From: Branchiostoma floridae
Taxonomy: Eukaryota > Chordata > Leptocardii > Amphioxiformes > Branchiostomatidae
DNA: 64,000 nt
Direction: 5' to 3'
NCBI RefSeq assembly: GCF_000003815.2
Contig: NC_049981.1
Span: 9,692,649 to 9,756,648, forward strand
Part shown: positions 56,011 to 64,000 of the stretch, piece after piece
Numbering within the stretch: the first letter of the stretch is position 1
How the letters are laid out: each line of letters starts with the position of its first letter
Notes under the pieces: generated by a model
Seen by the model: the letters and a program-made list of their open reading frames with translations, nothing else
What the model was told of the DNA's origin: nothing
Databases searched by the model: none
Program-made: the position numbers and the translations under genes

Positions 56011-56984
56011 AATTCCAGTTTAGCTATCTGATCATTTCATACCACTGGGCGACTCAAAAAGATATGGGAATGCTTCAAAATGGCCGTGGTCTGCTTGCAT
56101 TTTTCATCAATATCTTAGTAAGCTGTGAACATTGTACAGTTATGATGATTCTAATATCGCTCAGTACACCAAGAGCTTAGCATGTACACTGATATCAGGT
56201 AGATCATGAAATTTGCTTGAAATTCCAAGTGGCGTGTGTCTTTCCAAAATTGAATTGACCAGTACTTGAAGTAATAACACTGAAGGATTTCTTTCACCAG
56301 CTTGTCCTAGTTTCTACTTTTTCAAGGGCATGCAGCAACAAGTTTATCTGATCTGATCTGTGCAATGTAGCTAACGTGGGTCTGAATGTAGAACAAATAA
56401 CGACATTTTTCTACTTTATTTCATGGCAATAAAAATAGGATAAACCCCATATTGATTTTCTTACAGAAACCAAAATAATTATACCCAAGGGTTCCGCCAA
56501 TACCACAGAACTAAGTCACCATGGTTCTTATTAACTGATTTTTTTTTCTCAAGGCCTTGTAAAGATTTCTTGGTCTTACAAAATGGTTTGAATGCAGATC
56601 AAGGTCCTTGACTGTTTCTGCAAAGAGGACTTGGGTGACTTGCTGTATTTTTCACGGCATAACATAGCCGCAGTCACAGCATTTTTTTTCTTGAAAACGG
56701 ACTATTAATTGATGATCGAACCAAAAGACCATTCTGATTTGATTATAAGGATGACATCCTCTGGGTACCTCAAATTTCATGTGAGCATGCAAAGGAAAAA
56801 ATCTGCCATGGGTAAAAAAGATTGATGTCATTGTGAAACCCAAGTGGCCAGAAAAGATCAACAAATGACCAAGCATATAAAATACAGTATATATACCTTT
56901 ACAGTTTCTTAACTTCAGAGGACTTTGTTTAAAAATTTGTGTACATTTTATGATTTTTTTTTTGTCATGACATACATACACTCA
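56011..56984. other. No gene seen; short interspersed repeat
   Basis: 56735-56815 carries the GATGACATCCTCT repeat shared with 28630-28720. Otherwise AT-rich. Confidence 0.4.
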
Positions 56985-56996
56985 TTTTGCAGCTTC

Positions 56997-57196
56997 TTTA
57001 TATGGTTTACAGTATTGCCCTTAAACATTTTTGGAAACATAAGAAAATTGAAGCATGTGCAGATGTCATCCAAATGGCCAAAAGGAATCGAAAACTTGGA
57101 ATGGGTGTACTACATCAACAGTTAAGGCCCCTGGTGTTACGTGCATATAATAGGAACATATTTCAAAGGTTTAATGTTAATTCCTCCGAGCAATAA
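56997..57196 (+). pseudogene. Unrecognised exon-like or relic coding block
   Basis: After acceptor-like TTTTGCAG and TGGTTTACAG, the plus-strand frame reads ALKHFWKHKKIEACADVIQM, then AKRNRKLGMGVLHQQLRPLV and LRAYNRNIFQRF, ending in TAA. The basic, helical, protein-like composition stands out from neighbouring DNA. I do not recognise the family. It may be an isolated exon or the relic of a retrocopy or transposon. Confidence 0.25.
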
Positions 57197-60100
57197 TTGC
57201 TAGTCATTGTCCTAGTCAATGGATATAAAGGGATAAAATCATCCAAGACCCAATACCTATTTTTCTCCCTATTGTTGCTCTCTCTGGAATTAAGTACACA
57301 TTTCCACTGGAAATACATGTCTTTTCAAGGGCATAAAAACAAAATTAGACATTTTCCCCTGTGGGGCCAGATGCTGAAATGAACATGTTGTGACCCAAAT
57401 AGTTGCCAATCTTACAGCCTATGTTTAAAGTAGCCCCAGGCAATTTTAGTCTTTGGGAAGGACTGGGTTTAAGATAAACCTATTTGTTGGGACAAGCTAG
57501 GAGGAAGTTAGTTCACATTTTGCTCCGAGATATATATGCATAATCAGTTCTATAATAGGACTCACAAATTATGACTATGGGAAAGGACCTCAATTAGAGC
57601 AAGGTGGTACTACACTTGCAGATGCAAAACCTGGGAACATTGCAGAATTTCAACATTTCCACTTTTCTGAGCAAATTTGTAACTTGAACTAGAAGTAAGC
57701 GACACACAGTTTTGTAAGAAGGGTCCCGGAACACTTTGCATTTTGTAAGCTGCTAACTTTAAAAGCAAGGCCATTGTTCATTGTTGATTTATGCAAAATT
57801 ATCAGGGTAAAAGAGATGCAAACATCATTTGGTTTAACATGTGTACAAGATTAGTAGAGAAAGGGCGCATATTTCATTTGAGTTTTTCAATATTACAATT
57901 CAGTCTGTTAGACTTGGAGGCCCAAAATCTGGGCTGCATATTTTAATTGGGGTTCATACTTTAATCAGGAAAATACAGTTATTCACATATTTCTTGCTGT
58001 ATGATAAAGTGAAGTCATAGCATGATGAATTGCATTCATTCCCCAGTATCATGTAGTTATACATTAGACCATATGCATGTTTATTTCACTTTAGATGAAT
58101 CAGGTCTACCTTACATGTAACCATGAAATGCATTCAAGACAAAACAGAGGCCAGGAACCGCATCACTATTTTGGCCTATTGAACACTTGTTCAACTCATC
58201 AGTCAACTGTAACAGGTGCTACTGGTCCTTGGCTGACACACAACAAGGCTGACCTTCAAACCACAAGACCATGACCAAAACAATCCATTCACAACTTTTT
58301 GAGATATCATTTTCAATAATCAGTCAATCAACTAACTAACTAGACAACTAACAATCAGCCCATAATAACCTCCTCCTAACTTTCTTAAACAGAGAATATG
58401 AGAGAGAATTTTGAGTTAGCAAAATGGCAGTTGTAGAGTGTGGTTACATCTTATCTAAATGAACAGTCCCTCCAAGCCCCCTGTGCTTGTCAACTGTATT
58501 TAGTCATGGTAGTACCAGGTCAGTTCTCCAGTTTTGTTAGCTGTCCACGCCAGACATACCTTATTAGTCTCAACCCTACTGCCAACATGCCCCACTAATA
58601 GGCTACATAACCTTGATTTTATGGATAACATCCCCTAGGGACACATAATCTGATACCAGCTGACAAATTACGCCTTTTTCAGGATACTTTATCAAGGTAT
58701 TGTAAGTGCTAAAATATCCGCAGTGGTTAGATATTTGGGGCTTTTCACGGCAACCTCTTTACCACCATGGAAATGCTTGTTCTTTATTTATTTATTTGCT
58801 TGTTCAAGCTTTTAATGCTTGTTCTGTCTTCTGTCTGCCTATGTACGAGTGCCCTTTTGTTTCAACTGCAAACCAAAAACTACCATAAAAGCTCCATTTT
58901 TTCCTAATTTGAAATTAAATCCTTTAAATTCAAAGGCAATTTTATTATCTTGCAGTAAAAAAATAACATAAAAATCAATAATTCAAGATGACTGAATAAT
59001 TCCTAGAGTCCACAAACTACTTACAAGCATTATCAAAATGTATTCTAATTGAAAATTTTAACCAGAATTAAATCAACTACAAATCCCTACAAGCAAGTTT
59101 CTATGTCAGCTATTTGGCAAAATCAGGTTACTACAATGATACCACATTGAATTCTCTAAACTTGAACGTGGCAAACTGCTTGACATTGATATTAGATTTC
59201 TCTGTGCAATTTTTAAAATTCAATTTGGAGATTTTGAGCTCTTCTATACATCCTTATATATAGCAGTTTTATGTCAGTAATAATTACTGTATTCTCCTAT
59301 AAGCCTTAGAGGTTGACCAGAGGCTCAAAGTAATTCTTATTGTTTGAGGAGTTATTGTTGTTGTCACTTGAATGCAGGTGGTGTAATGTATGGTTGCCCG
59401 GCTGTCAGAAAGAGAACTATCCATCTTTTGTTTGGAAACTGGGTCGAAACCAAAGCAAATGTGGATGTCATCCATGGATTAAGCCTGTGGCCTAACATCA
59501 TGCATGCATGTGGCATTGGTACAGAGGGTATGAATGGGGATATATAAGAAAGTTGTTGTATGCAAATGTTTATAGACCAGAGTGGTCTTCTAATACAGTT
59601 TTGGCTGTAATCATTATTTATTGATGTCATAAGACAAACAAAGGGGAATACAGACTTCCAGGTGTCTTTGACCCACCACGGTAAATTAGTAGTCTCTTTT
59701 TTTATCTTTTAAATTCCAGCCCTCCTATACTACCAATACTGAGTGCTTTAAAACTGGAAATGAAGGGCAGCAATTTGAAATTTTCTTCATTCTAAATGTT
59801 TTAATACCCAAGCCACAGATGCTTGTTAATCTCTAAGCAGATGTTAGGGTTAAAAATCAGTTTTTGACCACCTGTTTTTCATGGTGTAGACTTCTGTGAA
59901 CAAAAACAGCAAGTTTAAAAACAATACAATTTAAACATTTTATTGGAGATGAGTTGTTGGTTTGTAAAAAATATTCTTTGTTCAATAATAAGAAATTTGC
60001 ATATTTCCATTAAGAATGCATGTACGATTACATGTAGCTTGCCAAATATGTAAAATAACACTTCCAAACACAGGACATAACACAATACTGCACAATGTTG

Positions 60101-60673
60101 TTTCTAAAGTATCCAAAGTAATTCCAAGTGCATTGAAATTATTAGGAAGATAGACATGGAACTTGTCATTCAAATGTATTCAGGATACAATTAGCTCATC
60201 AGTATTCAACCACATCACCTGATTTCACGTTTTTCACTCAAGTTAAAGCCTTTCAACGAATAAGCAATCAATTCTTGTGAAAAGATCCTCCAGTGTTCAC
60301 CTTCACTGAGGGTTAACAAGGGGTTACAACAGCACTGGCAATTGGTATGATAAAACACAACCCTGCATCAATAAACGTCATCTACATCATACAGAATAAC
60401 CCCTCGTGAGAATTATGTAGGTCAACCATAGACTAAGAAGGTCATTACGATACATACATGTACACACACACGCTATACACTTGACAGACTCATGATTCAT
60501 CTGTCTTTTGATTATTACTTTCTGATATTACTGAGTTGCGTATTTTCGAAGGGTGTATATTAATTGCCGTAAGGAGACTAGCCCAAGGACAGGAAATTTA
60601 CTGCTTGCGTGCATGTTGTGATTTGGCGCTATGCCAAAACAAGCCCCTTGAAATTTCCCCACATCTGTAACAT
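57197..60673. other. No gene seen
   Basis: AT-rich; decayed interspersed repeats at 58150-58380 and 58850-58930. No exon or RNA gene recognised. Confidence 0.4.
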
Positions 60674-60704
60674 TATTATATGAGGTTATTAACCTCATAT
60701 AATA
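60674..60704. other. 31-bp near-perfect palindrome
   Basis: Two 15-bp arms (TATTATATGAGGTTA and its exact complement) around a single T. AT-rich and able to extrude as a cruciform. Possibly a minimal foldback relic. Confidence 0.9.
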
Positions 60705-63700
60705 GTGTGTATGATTATATATATATGTATTATAGACTTATCAGAAATGACACAAGTTCTACGTCTAGTTCCAATTTTACATTTTTTAGTCTTAATAGGC
60801 TGTGTTATTATTTAGAACAGTGCATAAAATCTGGGATTGTTAACAGAACTGTCTTGTTATAAAATACGAAATGCAAACTGCTCTACAATTATCATGAATT
60901 CATATTTGTGCTGATTGGCTAATATGCATTTTTATCTTGTACCTGATGGATTCTTTACACAATTGATAAGATGCAATAAATAGAATAACAAGAAAACTTG
61001 GCCAGAAAATTATCAATGAAATACATAATGATAACAAGATTATTAATTAGGCACTGAAAACACACAAAGAAATTTTACGTTTTGTAACCTTCAGAATGTC
61101 ACAGGCTGCTATAATTATACACCTGCTTTTGATTGGCCCTGACATTGGAAGGGTTAACAAGAACAGAATTGTAACTGAGCCCTGACAGTTGAGATCATTT
61201 GTCAGCCCCTCCCTCTGAATACAAAATTCTGCTATCTAGGTCACCTACTAACCTAACGGATCACCCGACAACGGTCGCTATATCTGCGAGAATCAATACC
61301 TGACAAAAAATTTTTAGCTTCAAAGCAGACCACGAAATAATGACATCCAACACTGTTGATTGAACGGCGTGGGGTCCATTTTGCATTTCACGACATCTCG
61401 TTTTTACGATTGTTTTATTACCAGTGTTATGTGAACTGTATGGTGTGTTAATATGTTTCTTATGTTTCTTACTTTTCCCAAATGTGTTGTTGGAGATATT
61501 CCTATGGGTTTTGTTAGCGCACTGAGAGACATACAAATAGCTGCATAAAATAAGGGCAAGCTGGGTTTTCCTGTATTTCGAGGTGACAAAACACAACAAT
61601 ATTGCAGAACCTTTTGAATATCAAGATAGGAGAGCTTTGCTACTGCTTGGAAACATGGATAGAATTCTGTAAATCCATAGAAGTGAGGTTCTAGCCCAGG
61701 TGTGAAAGGGGGTGCACTGCAGCTTTTGGATGGGGACATTAGTGGTCCCATGTATGAGGGAGCTTCACGTCTGAGCCTCAAACAGCAAACCTTTGCACAT
61801 AAAAGAACCTAAGACAATTACTTAGAAGATTAGGGGTGACATGGTGAGCTTGGTTAATATGCAAAGCTCTAGCAAAGAAGCATTTACCACATAGCTACTT
61901 TGAGCCAGTATTACTTCACCTCAGTTGCTGATAACTGTTTTACCTTTTTACTCATTTGAAATATGCAGTTTCCATTCATTATTTAAAAGTTTCTTAATCT
62001 CCTTGCTTTAATACTCCCGATATATTAGTCATCAATGTATAAACAAGATTATCCTGTTTGCCAGTGAATGATCACAGGGAGATTAGATGACAACAATAAT
62101 AAACAACAATTATTGAATTTCCTTTATTGACTAATTGTTCATTTACTTTGTTCTATAACAATGATGTAAGGTTGGAAAACTTTTGCATTGCTATGAGTAG
62201 ATTGCTCAATTCTTTTTAGATATGCTCAATATGAAATGTCTAAGACAGAAAACCAAATCAAGGCATGAAATTGAAATCTGATATTGCAAAGAGTTGTTAC
62301 TTTTAGAATTTCTTGTTTTGCTAATTCTGTCAAATTGAAAGCATTTCCTGACATATTGTAGTTTTGAACTGGGCCAAGCCAACCTTCACATCATGCCATT
62401 AGTTACATCTTGTCATATAATATATATTCAAATAACCGAAGACACACACCAAAACAAACATACAAGCACACAGACTGAAAACATAAAACCCCTCATTTTC
62501 CCAGTTGTAATGAAGTCTATGAGAATTCCAAGCTAAAACTTCCGCCTAAAATTTTCTCGGCAACATACGCATCCCTTTATCGACACCTGATAGTTACCGC
62601 AAGACGAATAGGGTCATCAAACTGCAAAACGAGGCCGCGTACATTTCTGTAAATTGGCATGGGTGTCATAGTTGCTTGTTAGAAAAAAGATGTATGGCTC
62701 CATAGTGACAAAATAACTGCGTGTTATGTGTGTATGGCTTATTACGTACCATCTACTACATGTATTAAGATTACGTACCAACATTGAAAATTGTCGGAAA
62801 ATGACTTGGGGGTAGGATTAGTGAGGGGATGGATTGTTTACAATCCCCGCCTTGACAGAAAGCTATATTGATCACCTCGTTATTTTGTTTTTGTCGACAA
62901 AGATAAGCTCAAAACATATTACTTGCCCCATAACTATTTGAAGAAATTGTCATACTTGCTTTTTGCAATAATACTTGATGGCGGTTTGGGAAATAAGCTA
63001 CATGTATCTTGTTTGAGATGAAAAGATTACAAACTTTGTTGTTCCTAAGACAAAGAGTTTCAAATAAATTGAGGACTTATCTTAATCTTTTTGCTACAGT
63101 AGAACATGCAAAGGAAATAATTTTTGCAAAAATTGCTACATTATTTCAATTGAAATGACATTTCAGAATTTATTATCATACTAAGAAAAAATAAGACACC
63201 TCTCTTGTGACCATTCTCTCCATCTTAACATGTTCAGAAGTGCAAAAACCCAAAGGTAATGAAAGAACCTAAAGAAACACTTAAATCAGGAGTGTTATTG
63301 ATTTTTTGAGCCTTGCGGTAGTTGAAAGAGATGATATTCATATTGATACCAGTACCTGGCAGTGTTAACACCAATACAATTAAAATTCCGCACCACGATT
63401 TATCATATTTCACAGGCTTGGGGTACAAAATACCAACTGCCACACTCATACACTGTCATTTTTCATGTGTATTAAATATATGTCTCAACCTTTTTCATGC
63501 CTATAACATGTTACAGGCACCGTTAGTAGTGTTATGGTCTAGTGGCCAAGCAATATGTCACAATGCATTGCTCTGGCTATGTTTTACATCATACTATGAT
63601 ATTAAATCACTGTTTTAAGGGCTCATATACAGTAGTCCCTGCCTATGTTAATAATATTAGGAATGGGAGGGAAATGTTGTTTTTATTACCATATTCCAGA

Positions 63701-63798
63701 TTTATTTTGACTAATATTGCACTTAGTCAAATGCTTCTAACCTTTTACAGCTTATTTTTACAAAGTTGATATTTTGTGAAAAAAAACTTCCATGCCGC
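60705..63798. other. No gene seen
   Basis: Minus-strand frames at 61261-61781 cover a moderately complex block without a known domain. 62520-62900 is a CpG-containing unique block. The rest is AT-rich. Confidence 0.35.
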
Positions 63799-64000
63799 TA
63801 ACGCTAGTTCACCTTTATTCGCGGAGTAACCTTTATTCGTTGTGCATAAAATCGGAGCATTTACAGGTATCAAGTCAACAGACGAGTGTTTCAGACTGGA
63901 ATGCTATGAAAATATTGCAATTTGAAACCAACGTTTGTCGATTCCATATCTCTAAATATCTCTTTTTTGTAAACAACGGATATAGGTTGCCATGTGGATA
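63799..64000. mobile_element. Foldback MITE, cut by window end
   Basis: Starts TAACGCTAGTTCACCTTTAT, continues with GCAATTTGAAACCAACG..TGTCGATT as in 37613-37836, and reaches the inverted second half (ACGGATATAGGTTGCCATG) at the window edge. The right terminus lies outside. Confidence 0.85.

Overview
This is animal nuclear DNA, most likely from an amphioxus (Branchiostoma). Genes are sparse and intron-rich with GT-AG junctions, and most of the window is intergenic or intronic. It is full of tRNA-derived SINEs, MITEs and minisatellites, and has an internal TTAGGG-type telomere tract. Several repeat families look like ones I associate with amphioxus scaffolds. The species call is inference; no bacterial or organellar features were seen. 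Four N gaps (13473-13572 onward to 14244, 15242-15341, 19143-19242, 33736-33835) interrupt the sequence.

Left part (about 2.0-8.6 kb, minus strand): an ephrin gene, reconstructed by joining six exons whose reading phases all agree. Read from right to left they are 8521-8635, 5878-6040, 5112-5192, 4705-4800, 3972-4046 and 2056-2213. They encode 228 residues with a full ephrin receptor-binding domain (four cysteines), a Pro/Ser/Thr/Asn-rich stalk and a C-terminal GPI-attachment signal. The signal-peptide exon was not found.

The most striking structure sits in the ephrin intron between 8520 and 6041. The last 26 coding bases of exon 8521-8635 together with the 5' splice site form a 32-bp unit that is repeated in tandem about 22 times, so the intron carries about 22 copies of its own splice donor. 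A 1569-bp element with 32-bp terminal inverted repeats and a 5-bp target-site duplication has inserted inside this array and split it into 12 and 10 units. The element contains a CpG-rich, promoter-like segment facing the same way as the ephrin gene.

Middle part (24.6-28.2 kb, plus strand): a single-pass leucine-rich-repeat membrane receptor in three exons (24613-25054, 25517-27439, 28189-28235), 803 residues. It has a signal peptide, a Cys-rich N-cap, four to five LRRs, an LRRCT cap, one membrane segment and a long repetitive cytoplasmic tail. The tiny third exon encodes a last copy of a motif repeated in the tail, which supports the splice model. If the ephrin first exon lies to the right, this gene would be nested in ephrin intron 1.

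The rest (28-64 kb) has no recognisable gene. It holds SINEs (one inserted into another), MITEs with clear target duplications, a foldback family with four copies, several minisatellites, a perfect 23-bp-stem hairpin, and some high-complexity blocks that could be regulatory but cannot be judged without comparison to other genomes.
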